From NCBI GenBank assembly GCA_949316235.1, contig OX438741.1:21666324-21730323 (forward strand): a DNA stretch of 64,000 nucleotides, given 5' to 3'. This document shows positions 41,282-53,900 of the stretch, in pieces. A model generated the notes under the pieces. It did not search any database, was not told where the DNA came from, and saw nothing but the letters and a program-made list of their open reading frames with translations. The position numbers were made by a program, and so were the translations under genes. Source of the stretch: Oegoconia quadripuncta. Lineage: Eukaryota > Arthropoda > Insecta > Lepidoptera > Autostichidae. Each line of letters begins with the position of its first letter. Position 1 is the first letter of the stretch.

Positions 41282-42917
41282 CAATGTCATCAATCCCCTC
41301 TGGACCCGCGTGGTTGTTTCAAACTAGTGACCATTTGACTGTCAGTGTTTTCAAGTTGCCCAATCAGGCCATCCACTTAGCTTAATGCGCATGCGATAAC
41401 TGAAAATGCGCATATATAAATATTTCAGATACTTACACCAATCGTAAAATAAGCAACGTTTGTGCTATGGCTACTAGGTAACGGATAAACACAAATATTT
41501 ATATAAACTTCCATGACTCGCGAATAAATAAATATCCTTAGACATACACACAGCGCCATCTAGTTCCACAGTAAGCAACCCGCTGACAGGGTATCCACTA
41601 CACCAATCGGTCATCAAATGGTCGCATGCGAAAGTGAATCAATAATTTTCGCAAGCTCTTACAAAATCCACATAGATCTTGAATCGCTGTTCGCGTTCAT
41701 CCACGCTTGCTCAAAAGACCAGTCTCCGTAGCCGTAAAAACTTTAAAAAAATCCATCATTCTAAGCACATCACTATTCTACACAGTAGTGCTGCCGGATA
41801 ATCGATAATCAATTGATCGATACTTTTTAGTAATCAATATATCGATTCCTCAGTTGTGACGATTTTATCGATTATAGTAGCAATCGATAGTCGGAATGAA
41901 TACAGTAAAATTATATCGAAGTATTGATTTAGATAACCTGAAAGGAGAATAACGAAAGTGTGAATGGAGAGATTAGAAGGTCAACCAAGAACGACGTGCG
42001 TAAATCAAGAGACTGACGTGCTCACAAAAACTCAGGTGCGGTCAACCACTAACCGACGAGCGTGTATGGAAGCATTTTGATGAGAGTGGAAGCGAAAGTA
42101 GTATATCAGAATCGTTATAAGTGGAAATCAATAGTCTATGTCTACCCTAACGGGAAATGTCGAATTTATTTATACGATAGTTCAAACGTCAACCAGATGT
42201 TTCATCACAACAAAAAGTCCTCGAAAATTATATGGTTTTGCAATACCTACATTGCAGCTAACTGTTCGGTAAACTTTTTTTTTGTGTTCACATCATAATA
42301 AAGTCATCTGTAATTTGGAATAGTAGGTACACATAACAACAGAGCTAATATGCATAGTCTAAATTTGTAAAATAGTAATACCTTTCAAACCAGTGCACCG
42401 AATTCCTTGAAAAAAGTGAGATTAAACATTACTGCCAGCCTCCCGTTCTTAAACCGAGTGTTCCATTAGACGAATCTAGACAGATAATTTTGAAAAGGTA
42501 TTTCTTAATACTGGATCCCTTCTTCCTCTGCAAGCTTAATGGACAACACAAAAAGATATATAATATATTGCATAAGATAAACACACAATACAGATAAATA
42601 TTATTATTTTTTAGGTAGATTATGAATAGAGGGGGTTAAAGTTTGATATCATTGAGGGCTATAAAGTTAGATAAGCAGTTATATATTGATTCGTTATCTG
42701 ATGCTGCAGCTAATAGGGAAGTTATGTTAGTTGGGAAAGGTATTTTTTGCGGTTATTAGAGAGGGATATAATTCAGAATGGTCATGGAGTGAGCATGAAA
42801 AGAATATAAATATGGGAAACGGTACCCTCGTCCAGTCCGCATTCACAAATTGAAGTATCCTTAATTCTCAACTTATGTAAGTAGACCGAGGAACAACCTC
42901 CAACCCTCCCGCGAAGG

Positions 42918-43105
42918 GTAAATGTTTGTGTGATGAATATGAACATTTATTCCTGAGTCATGGATGTTTATATGAATATTTATGGATGTTTATATGAATA
43001 TTTATGTATGTTTATCCGTTATCTAGTATCCATAGTACAAGATTTGCTTAGTTTGGGACTAGATGATTTTTGTAAGTGTCCGAAATATTTATTTATTATT
43101 ATTAT
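42918..43105 (+). mobile_element. SINE-A body fragment
   Basis: Plus orientation: GTTTGTGTGATGAATATGAA, then CCATAGTACAAG, GTTTGGGACTAGATGA and GTGTCCGAAATATTT, as in the fuller copy at 56457. The head is missing; a short internal duplication (ATGGATGTTTATATGAATAT) is present. Confidence 0.7.
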
Positions 43106-43149
43106 TATATTATTATTAAAAAAAAAAAAATCTCTAACCACCCCCTAAT

Positions 43150-44031
43150 CTTTAAACTTCAGCTTCTTTCAGAGTACGCGGACCGCAACGTACTGGGCAC
43201 GCAAATCCACTCCCTGTTTGGTAAAAAGTTTAAAAAAATACAAAAACCTAAAGGACCCAACACGCCGTTTCACCACTCTCCCCATTTTTAATAACCCTTA
43301 TGATATTGCTCTCTACAAGCCCAAAATAAATTTTAATCTGGATATCAGTAAGACCTCCTTAGAAGCGAACAAAGAATTTCTTGTCACCAGAGATAGAAAC
43401 TCCCTAACTCCATTACTTAACAGACGCCTCCAAGACCCACCCATAAGGCTGTGGCGGATACTCCGATTTCCACCAAAACTGAAACATCACCCAAAAAGTA
43501 AAATCCGCTCCAGAGGCTACCGTCTTTACTGGCGAAATGTTGGTGATATTTCATGCCATCAAATACTGTATCCTCATGAAACTAAAGTGTTGTGCCATAT
43601 TCACGGACTCTCTAAGCTCACTTCAATCACTTAATCAGGCACCCTTCTACTCTAAAACACATAACCCCATAGTATTCGACATCAAGCAAAAGCTCTATCA
43701 AGCCGAGCGACGAAGTCTCTCCATCACACTAGCGTGGATCCCAAGCCATGCGGGCATATTAGGAAATGAGCGAGCGGACCAACTTGCCAAAGAAGCTATT
43801 CTCTGTAAGGATAACTTTAACTTCAGAAATTGCTGCCATGACCTGGTGACACTGCCTAAACAGCAGCGAAGTGCTGGGAAGAATCTATCTAAACAAAAGG
43901 AAAACACTATGCCCGAATCCAACCAGAAATCCCTGCGAAACCGTGGTTCTTTAAAACCTGTCATCAGCCGATTGAGGTTGGGTCACTTGCTGGATTATTG
44001 TCTGATCACACTATCTGATTGTATTTACTAG
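43150..44031 (+). pseudogene. Broken LINE ORF2 with RNase H remnant
   Basis: The frame at 43537-44031 holds AIFTDSLSSLQSLNQAPFYS and LSITLAWIPSHAGILGNERA then DQLAKEA, the standard second half of a retrotransposon RNase H. Upstream pieces (about 43150-43530) look like the same polyprotein interrupted by frameshifts and stops. An old, dead copy. Confidence 0.8.
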
Positions 44032-44829
44032 ATACACATCCAATTGTTACGCCTGACTATTTTTGAACTCAGTAGTTTTCTAGCTATTAACCCGAGTGTT
44101 TGCATGCGGAGCAGAGAAAAAATGAATTATCTATTGCATATATATTTGCTCGTGTTGACGCAAAAGAAAGAAACCACCGGTAATAAAATCGTAAACGCCT
44201 CGGCGCTGTTTCCTACTCGCATGTTCGATCCGACTATCGAATCGGACGTGAATTGAATGTTCAAACAAAATAATGGCTCCAATGCCTTCCGATAGACGGA
44301 TCCCACTATCTGATAGAAAAATGTGACATGTATTCTCAGCCTGTGGCTTTCATAATCGAAGAATCGATTACAAATTAATATCCGATCGATTATCCCTCAA
44401 CACTCATTACGTCACTACAATATACATACATGCATTGCATTTGCATACACCATCATCCTATCATCCATCAAATTAATACGAACGAATTACAATGCAATAA
44501 AGTTATTACGATATTTTATAACTGTGAAAATATTTATATAAATACATTTCCTGTGAGTTACATTTTGTGGTGATTGTGATCGTAATGCATAGTACAAAGG
44601 TACAAATTGCTACTAGTTTGTGTTACATGACTGTAACATTGATGCCATACCAAAGTGCCTTGTGCTCTTTTTGTATTTCTATTTCTATTCTGTATACAAG
44701 AGAAGTGCTAATAAAGATGAAGTAACATATTTAATTTCCAGATGCTAACGCATGACGTGTGGGAGTAACGTGGTGGAAAGTTATGAAATGGTTTGATTTC
44801 TAATTGAATTCTGTCGCAACACTAAAAAA

Positions 44830-44902
44830 ATGGGGTCCATGCGCCCAACTGGACGGTTTCTTTCATTCACCAATAACATACAGAGGACCCAAATACAAAC
44901 GG
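44830..44902 (+). CDS. Amot: Amot exon 1 (probable start)
   Basis: ATG 44830 begins [20 protein letters not shown] then QIQT, ending at donor GTAAGT. The frame fits exon 2, but a further 5' exon or another promoter cannot be excluded because this N-terminus has no known motif. Confidence 0.55.
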
Positions 44903-47900
44903 GTAAGTGCTGTATGATTGTAATTTCAAATTATTTACGCATTCCTTTGTTGTGATTCATAGTACAAGTAGTTGTTTACCTTCTGTATAATAGTGATATA
45001 TTTGTTCAAAGTAAGTTGTGAAGGGCTACAGGAAGTTACACTTGCTTGTTATTTCTTTTAGCCTTGCTCACATTTCACATAGTGAAATTCAATGTTTTGT
45101 TAAGCACAACCTTGAAAAATCTTGAATTGTTTTATTGTTTATTTAATCCAATTTACACTAGAAGAGAACTTATCGTATGTTTGTGGGGTTTCAGTCAACA
45201 CACCATGATGTTTTGTTTATAAGCACAAGGAAATTAAATAACTTATACTATTTCCATTTCTTTATTTTCTCGATGACAGCTCCTGTAGAATGTAACTGCG
45301 CATTTTACGCAAAAATTAACTTTTAAATGCGAGGTATAAAAAATACGACAACTGCCTAATTTTGTTCCTTTATCCCATATAATATTCATCCAAGACAAAT
45401 TGAGTCCATAAATGCAGTATTTTTTTTTAAAGTACGATAAATAACCAACATTTTAATAAAGTTACTTTCTATGGCAATATGAATAGTGATGTTATGATAG
45501 AAATATCTATATTGTATCGATATTGTATATATATATTTTATACTAGCTGACCTGTTCCTGGTGTTACTCAGGCTGCATATAATATTAATAAAAGATATTC
45601 CTCAGTCCCTCTTTCTTAAAGTGATTAGATTACCGATGCCACTGACATGACAAAGTTTTTCTCCCATTGCTAAGCCCCTGTTTAATGTAACATCTTAAAA
45701 CAAGAACTGCGATCAATATCATTACTTATTTAGTCACAACACTACAACTATCAAATTAGATCTGTCATCGAGAAAATAAAGAAATGGAAATAGTATAGAA
45801 AGTTTACATCAATTCTAAGTCATCACAGAAACCTTAATTCACAAAAGCGATTGTGAATTCAATCAACAGTGTTGGACTCTCTAGTCTTTGTTCTTAGTGA
45901 TCCAACTTCTAGCTACAATTAAACTGAAATTTTATTTTATATTAGTTTTTAATTATTATAGTGCCGTCTGGTTTCCCGCAAAGTCTATCAGGTAGTGAGA
46001 CTGATGTGTCAACTTCAAATGAAAATCTATCTAGAGAGGAGCGTTATGTGGTCCGACATACTGCCAGGGTCGAGCCCCAGGGCCAGGAGAATATTCAGCC
46101 CAACAACAACAGAAATTCTCTGAAGGTGATTTACATTTTCTTTTATAATTCTGCCTTACTTCAAAGACAATCCTGCCGGGCTTGCGTGCCCTTAGTCTAT
46201 AATGACATGAGATAGAAGCTTTACAGTTCTTTTATTTGCATAAAGGGAAAATGTGACTGTAGGCTTCGTAGAGAGACTATGGGACATGCTAGTCCTACTG
46301 ATGACAGTGTCACAAAATGTACTAAAAATTTCATCAACATGAAATTATTGAGAGGAAATGCTATACAACACCAGTGTGTTGTATTTCATTGTATGTATGT
46401 ATGTACTAAAGTTAAAACATGGTCAGTAGAGGTGGTCCTCTACTGGCCATGTTTTAATAAATTTAATTTGAGAATTCAGTTAAAGTATAGACACCAATTT
46501 AACAGGAAAGCATTCCGGGCAGCAACCGGAACTCTCTTAAAGACTCAGTGGGAGGAGGCAACAGCAACCGTAGCTCTCTGGATGTCTCTTCTTCATCATA
46601 CAACACTCTGATCATACATAATCAGGATGATTCTTGGCCACCACGACCAACTCCCATAAGGTATTAATTATACAAAAACCTACTAGTTTGATTATTAGTC
46701 CAATAGAAAAATATGATCTTCAATACAAACATATTATTATGGTAACCTATTTTGATATAGTTATATAAATTTTTCATATCACTCTGCTTTTGTTATAAGG
46801 GTCTGAGCAGACACGATACTTTAGGAGCAATGGTGATCAGCGACTTAGTTCATTTTCGCAATTGCAATACAGCGACCGAACGCTACAATGCACATACATA
46901 AAATGTCATTCAATCATCAAACTCAGCAGGTCACCAAAACGCGATGCAGTATCAATGCAATTTTTTTTTTTTTTTTATATGAGAGAGCGGCAAACGAGCA
47001 TGCGGGTCACCTGATGGAAAGTAATCACCGCCGCGCATGGACACCCGCAACACCAAAAGGGTCACAGATGCGTTGCCGGCCTTTGAGGATGGTGTAGGCT
47101 CGTTTCTTGAAGGTTCCAATGTCGTACTCATTCGGGAATACTGCTGCCGGAAGTCCGTTCCACAGGGAATTTAAATATTATTGATCGGCATTGCTAACAC
47201 CATCGAATTTGTCTCTTGTTCCTTCAGCCTATTAGAGCTCATTAGAGATATAAATGCAGCATTCGAGATATATTGCATCAATCTAACAGTCTATGTGAGG
47301 TTAATGTAATCCATTATTACCTGTAATTTCCAGATACATAAATAACTTAAACTTCATGTTATATTTGCATTCCGTTTGCATCATTTCACCACTTTTGATA
47401 AGACTTCTAAAGATAATAGACCTTATATTGTAAATTTCCAGAGAACACGAACGAACTAGCAGTGAAGTGAAACACAATACCACACAGTCCTCCCCATACC
47501 ACACATTAAAAAAGAATGAGGGTAAAAAGCCCAGTGGGATACCACTACCGAAGATCCACAAAGAGCAAGCGATGGTCACGACTGCCAACTACATAGATAT
47601 TGGAGGCCAGAGGATCTACACTAGTCCACCTGATTATGGAGTTCAGGTATGTGGGGACTAGAAAATATACAAAAAACCCAATTCAATTGTTTTGAATAGA
47701 CCACTATAGATCAGAGTAGGTACATTCATTTTTGTTAGAAGCTAAGTTCAGCCGTATTTCTCGTATGATGTGACTAACATCCTTTTCAAACTGAGGAAAA
47801 AATAAAAACGTACCATTGGACTACCCAATGCTCATGTTGCACATTCTCTTATTTTCTTAATTTAAAAAGATCGTTAGTCTCATAAAGCTTTTGATTAACC

Positions 47901-50900
47901 CTGATCTTTATAATAAATACGGTTGAATTTAGCTTATAAGGTTCATACATTACCCAAGAATATATTGTAACTACTGTATGCATACTGTAATTGTGCAATA
48001 AAGAATAGTTCATGTGTGAATATGAAATATCTCTTTGGGATAAGTCCGCCGTTGTACTCAATTTATGTATCAATGCAAAATTAATGTATTGCCTTTTTGT
48101 ACAATAAAGCGTTTACAAACAAACAAACAAATATTATTAATATATTATTATAGACGAGCAGCATTACTGCTGGTATGTCTATGTCATAGTGTTGGAAGAG
48201 TTCACATTGTTCATTGTTGTTATTCAGTCACTATTTAAGCCATCACTACATACTCTATACAAATATATACAACTACACTACACTATAAAAAATACTATAT
48301 ACAAATATACTCAGTATTTCCTACGTTTTTTGAAACAGGAGATCACAGAGATCCCAGATGACTTCCTAAACCAGTCGTCGGTATTGAAGCATCTAGCTAA
48401 GGAGGTGGCGCAGTCTCCTACGCCTCGCGGGCCCACACCGCCCGCGTCGCCTGCGCCCAGAACAGCACCGCGTGAGGATGGACGAAAGCTTAAGGAAAAA
48501 GGGTCGAAAGCCAAACTCAGCAAGGAGAAGCTCAATCTGTCTAGGTCTCAGCCTGATTTGACTAGGTGAGTCTGAAGTCCGAGGTCTCCTTACAAAGCCT
48601 ATGAATGTCCCAGGAGAATTCTGTGCTCTTTGGTCAAAAAATTTCCTGAATGAATACATGCATAATTGACTGAAATATATTCTACATGCATGTTGGACCA
48701 CTTTTATTTAAATATGGAAACAGGAGGCCACAAATAACGACAAGAAGACTAGGTGAGTTTGTTCAACCTCAATCACACCTGATGGTGTCAGAATAGATTA
48801 CTTTGCAAGGGTAATCGAAAATTTTTTTGATCGAATTCTACTATGGTTCCCTGGGGAAAGTTGTTCGTAATCATGAGTGAAAGCTCCAGTTAATGGGAAT
48901 TACACGAATTCAAACTAGGATAACTTTGTATGTATGAATTACTAGCTGTCCGCCCGCGGCTTCGCCTGTGTGTAATATCTTTATCGCGGATATGTTTCAT
49001 TTGGTTATCCCGCGGGAACTACTCACTTCATCGGGATAAAAAGTATCCTATGTCTTGATCCAGGGTACCACATTCATCCGTTTCGCCGTGACTGCGCAAC
49101 AAACAAACATCCAAACTTTCGCATTTATAATATTAGTTAGATAATTGTGAGTTCTGTGATAACATCCTGAGTCGTTTGGTTAGCGTGGGCGTGCGCGCCG
49201 TGCCTGGCGGGTCGGAGTCGAGCGGTTGGTGCAGCGGGGGGGAGGGTTCGCTGGAGGAGCCCGACGACGCGTTCGCCGCGGTGCTGGACGCGCTCGCCGC
49301 TGAGAACCACCAGCTCAAGCGGCAGCTCCAGGACGCGGGCGAACGCGTCGCCAAGACCGACAAGGTGACGTGGCGGGTAATCATACGTAGGGCATGCTCT
49401 CGCCGTTCGACTGTTATGTGCTCACGGGCTTAGAGCGACTGGTAATGCGCAAGTATTAGTATATAATGTATGGGATGTATACTTAAAAGGGTGCATCAGG
49501 TCCATTGGTGCCATTTGATAAATTAAGATTTCTTTTCGAATGATACATCTAATTTTATTGATTCTATTTTCGAGAATTTGAAATTATTGATAAGAACTGC
49601 CACTTTTATCAATAAATTTAATATTATTTACGGATAGCTTTTATCCTTTTCTAGTGCGCCCAGTGAGTATAATTTTGGATTTATATTGTATTTGAAAAAA
49701 ATCTTAATTTATGAACTGAGCTCCCCACTGATCCCGATGCCCATATCAAAGAGAATTGTTCAGTGTCGATAATAGAACACATTTTATTTCAAAGAAAAAG
49801 TTATATGGAGGAAAGTCATACCATATTTAAAAAAAAGCTATATGGAGGACAGCCATACTGCATTTAAAAAAAGCTATATGGAGGACAGCCATACCACATT
49901 TAAAAAAAGCTATATGGAGGACAGCACTACCACATAAAAAAAAGAATATTATACTAACTGAATAAGTCCTTTCATTGAGTAACGCATTTAAGTATACACT
50001 CTGTATATGAGTCAAAAGTAATGAAATAGTGGGCCGCCTCTTAGTACGTGGCACATATAGCTCAATGGTTCTTGTGCGCTTTTTATTTTGTTTTTTTAAC
50101 TCCATATAACACCCCTCGTAGTAAATTGACTTGACACTAACAATCTCAGAATGCAGGATATCTCTCGCTCTTTCATTTGCACGCTGCTACTTCAAATATG
50201 AAATTCGACGAATGACGAAGGAGATGGCCATGAACTTAATAACCATTGAAGTTGGACAATAATAATAATATTTTTGTTATTAAGGTGATACGTTTTAAGC
50301 GTGGCGGGAAAATCTTTAGACAGTTTTTTACTTTTTATAGCTAAGTCGGTTAAAACAGTACGGAGTACACGTTATTCTAAAACAATCTTTAAAATCAATC
50401 AGATGAATTCTCCGACACATGTAAAATGTACTGTGATAAATCAGCTGCAATTTCTTTCTATATTTAGAGAATTTCTTAAGTGATATGGAGAATGTTACAG
50501 CTGGAAGAAGAAGTGGAGAAGGTCCGCACCGCTCACGAGGACTTGGTGGGGTCCTGCGAGCGTCGCGAGCGACTCGAGCGGGCGGCTCGGGTGCGACTGC
50601 AGGCCGACTGCCGCCGGCTGCACGACATCAACCGCGCGCTCAAACAGCAGGTGAGTCGCCCAGACATACATGTATATGAAGGTACTAAATTCCTGTAATG
50701 CCCCATTTAATCGCCTCCATAGGGAATTGTAAACAACTAAGGTTTCCGAAACGGATGTCGCGCGTCCGTTTCCCAACCGGCTTAGTACTCTGTGTGGTTT
50801 GTGTGAAGGCATTTTTAATGTCTGCCTGGTCAGCTACCACCATCTTATCCAAGGCTGTCGCTAAGCAGCAATGTTGATAGCATTGTTACTTACGAAGATT

Positions 50901-53900
50901 ACGGGCGAAGATAAAGGACGCTTAGTACGCTTCTTGTGACATGGCACACTACGATAGGTAATGGATTTCCTCCCAGTTTGTTAATCTCGGGCGCTATTAT
51001 TTATCCTATTGTCGTTACACCACATTTCATTTCTACATTTTCAACTTTTGCTGCACACCATCGCTTAGGTTCGGGGACGGAAGACAGCACCTCTAGTTAG
51101 ATTTCTAATAATATGTCTCGTAAATGACGTTTTACCACTTAAGACTACTGCTACTGGTATCATTGTTTATTCAGGTGGAGCTGCTGTCGCAGGGAGTGCG
51201 CACGGAGAGCGACACTAGCGCGGATGCGTTGCGAAAGGAATTGCAGAACAGGGAGATGCTCATCGCGCAACTTATTACGCAGAGTGAGTTTTCTATTGTA
51301 CCTAACAAAGACATTACAAAAGACAGACCGCTAAAGCGAAGGAAAACCTCCTGCCGCGTTTTACAGGATTCTTCTTGGGTTGATGTTAACAAATAGAGAC
51401 ATTATATTGATTCAGACAGTTGTACCACTATTCATGTATAGCGGTTTGAGGTTTTTCTTCGCATCAGCGATTTGTTTTTTGTAATTTCTTTGCTGAGTCC
51501 TTTACGGTTCACTCAGATGTTTCCTATATTTTGTCAACTATGTTGATTTATATGGAAACTGCCAGAGTTGATTTCATTGTAAAAGTTGTTCATATTTCAT
51601 CTATCTAAAAATAAAAATCTAATGTTTGAAACAACATCCACGATTCACCCTTCGAAAATACCGAAATACATACGTGACAGCGGGTGAGGCATACATTGAA
51701 TGTGTAAGTCTGTAGATGTTGTTTGGTTGAAAATCGCCCACGGTAAGAGTTTGGCTGGATCTATTCTTTTTACGTCCCGAAACCATACAGACGAGAATGC
51801 AATATTACGAGAATATATTATTTAAACCCTGAAATCTGAATTAAATATCCACTAGTTTGTGCTTGTTAATATCTTAATAATATTTCGACAGACAAAGAGT
51901 TGGCTTGCGCCAAGGAGCGGCAGGAGATCGAGATGGCGGCCCAACGCGCCACGCTACAGGAGCAGCGCACACACATCGACATCCTGGACACCGCGCTCAC
52001 CAACGCACAGTCCAACGTGGTGCGCCTGGAGGACGAGGTGGGTATTCAACATGAACCCCACACCCCAATAACTAGCTAGGGACATCTGTCAGCTCATCAG
52101 GATAATGACACAGAAGTACCACAAGTAAACAACAACCTTTTTAGGGCTAATCGGAATGCCCGTCCTCAGGTAGTGTGGTCGATCGTAAACAGGGGTCGTA
52201 TACCCTAAAGGTGGACTTACGCGGGTTATTAAAATTGGTCAATTCTGGCCGATTGTGACGTCACGTCACATCAAGACTTTTAACGCAATGGAGTCGGCGC
52301 ATTCAGCAATTGTTGCTAGAGATTCCGTCACACTGATACTGTTCGATATGGAGCAAATTTAATAAATGAGGCATACAATTTGCCGCCAAGCAGCAATGTT
52401 AATAGTATTGTTGTGTTCCGGTTGACAGAGATAAGATAGCCAGTTTCCCAAATGTTTTGGGGTTTCCGGGTCAGTACGCTTCTACCTTCGACCTCATCTT
52501 TACTTAACAACAGGTGTGATTGAGGTCAAGTACAAACCCGTTGTGCATAAAAAAAAATACACTGGTAATTCAGTTGAACAACTATAGGTTGCTGTTGTTG
52601 AGGTATTTCATTCGACGCATTTCCCACCGGCCGCTCCACTCACGATAGCGAGACATAAGTACAAACGAGATAGAGAAAAAATGGACTAATATTTACCATA
52701 CCCACTGGATATTCGACAATTCGTATTGGCCACATTGAGCAATATGAATATACGAAGTATTTAGAAGCTATACTGCCGAAACAATTCCCGTATTTTATTG
52801 AAATTGCTCCAGACTGCTCCAATACATGGGACAACTGTTACCCGAGTAATTATTGCCCAAGTGCCCGTGTAAATGTCCATTTACACTACTCATTGGTTTC
52901 AGTACAGTACGAGTAACAGACTGAAGTTGACCTATATAATATAAGGTTCAATTTTTTTATACTGCTTCAACAGAGGCGCAATCTGTACAGTTTTTTACCC
53001 CATTGTACACCTTCACATCATCAACAGTCTTTAAAAGTCCACTCCTAGAAATAAGCTTTCTTTGATTTGTATTAGTGCAATAACCTTTGAGCTCCTTGGG
53101 CTTCTTCTCGAAATGAGAACTAAATTCCGAACGCCTGATAGTTTCAAAAAACGTACTATATTCGAGTGTAAACTTTACCTATGAATATGAAGCATTGTTG
53201 ATTGATTCTTATTGTATAGTGTCGTCACGCGAGCGGTTATGTGGAGAGGGTAATGGGGCTCCAACGGGCGCTGGCTTCGCTGCAGCAGGCCTCCGACCGC
53301 CGCGAGCACACCGAGCGGAAGCTGCGCGCGCAGCTGGAGAAGGAGCTGCAGACCCTCAGGTTAGTCGGGCATTGGCTACTGTAGACCACGTTACCACTGT
53401 GATTTAATCGAGTGTCATTTTTGAAGACGAGTCCTACAACTATATATTGTTTATCATGCATTAACTACAAATCTTATGTATTATTTTACCACCATCTTAT
53501 CTAAGTCTGCCGCCAAACAGCAATGTTAATAGCATTCTTGTGTTCCGGTTGTCAGTGATAAGATAACCAGTCCCTCAAATAAGATGTGGTTGCCGGGTCA
53601 GTTTCACCTTCGGCCTCATCTCTATTAACATCAGATGTGATTGAGGTCAAGTGCTATCCATTGTGCATACAAAAAAAAGATTTCCAAAGGGGGCCAACAA
53701 CATTCTCTATAACAGAACTAATCCACTAGTGTAAAATTCTTCTCAATCTCAGCAGATCCTTGATGGATCTAGTGGATTTTTTTCTTCACATTAAAATAAA
53801 TAAATAAATATCTTTGCACATACACACAGCGCCATCTAGTTCCACACCAAGCAACTAGGCTTGTATTATGGATACCAGATGGTTGATAAACTACACAAAT

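Larger units (their letters stand above)
41788..44405. mobile_element. Possible hAT-like element shell with nested retroelement debris
   Basis: AGTGCTGCCGGATAATCGAT at the left is mirrored at the right by ATCGATTATCCCTCAACACT. The ends suit a hAT-like element, but I find no clean 8-bp target duplication and no transposase. SINE-A and LINE fragments fill the interior. Confidence 0.35.
39243..44829. other. Spacer between the rhodanese gene and angiomotin
   Basis: No host gene recognised. It holds a Harbinger-like MITE (40059-40417), a small inverted-repeat element (41162-41281), SINE-A pieces (41525-41620, 42918-43105), LINE fragments (43150-44031) and a possible hAT-like shell (about 41788-44405). 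ATCGAT motifs cluster near 41795-41895. Confidence 0.6.

Noticed and set aside
43537..44031. Host ribonuclease H gene
   Set aside because: The sequence LAWIPSHAGILGNERADQLA is typical of retrotransposon RNase H, and adjacent sequence is a broken polyprotein.
46279..46611. Plus-strand frame of 110 residues over Amot exon 3
   Set aside because: It uses a different frame from the exon; the phase-correct frame gives a Ser/Asn-rich sequence continuous with the neighbours.
49827..50105. Minus-strand protein with repeated MAVLHIAFF
   Set aside because: It is a by-product of a four-unit tandem repeat with A runs; no other coding sign.
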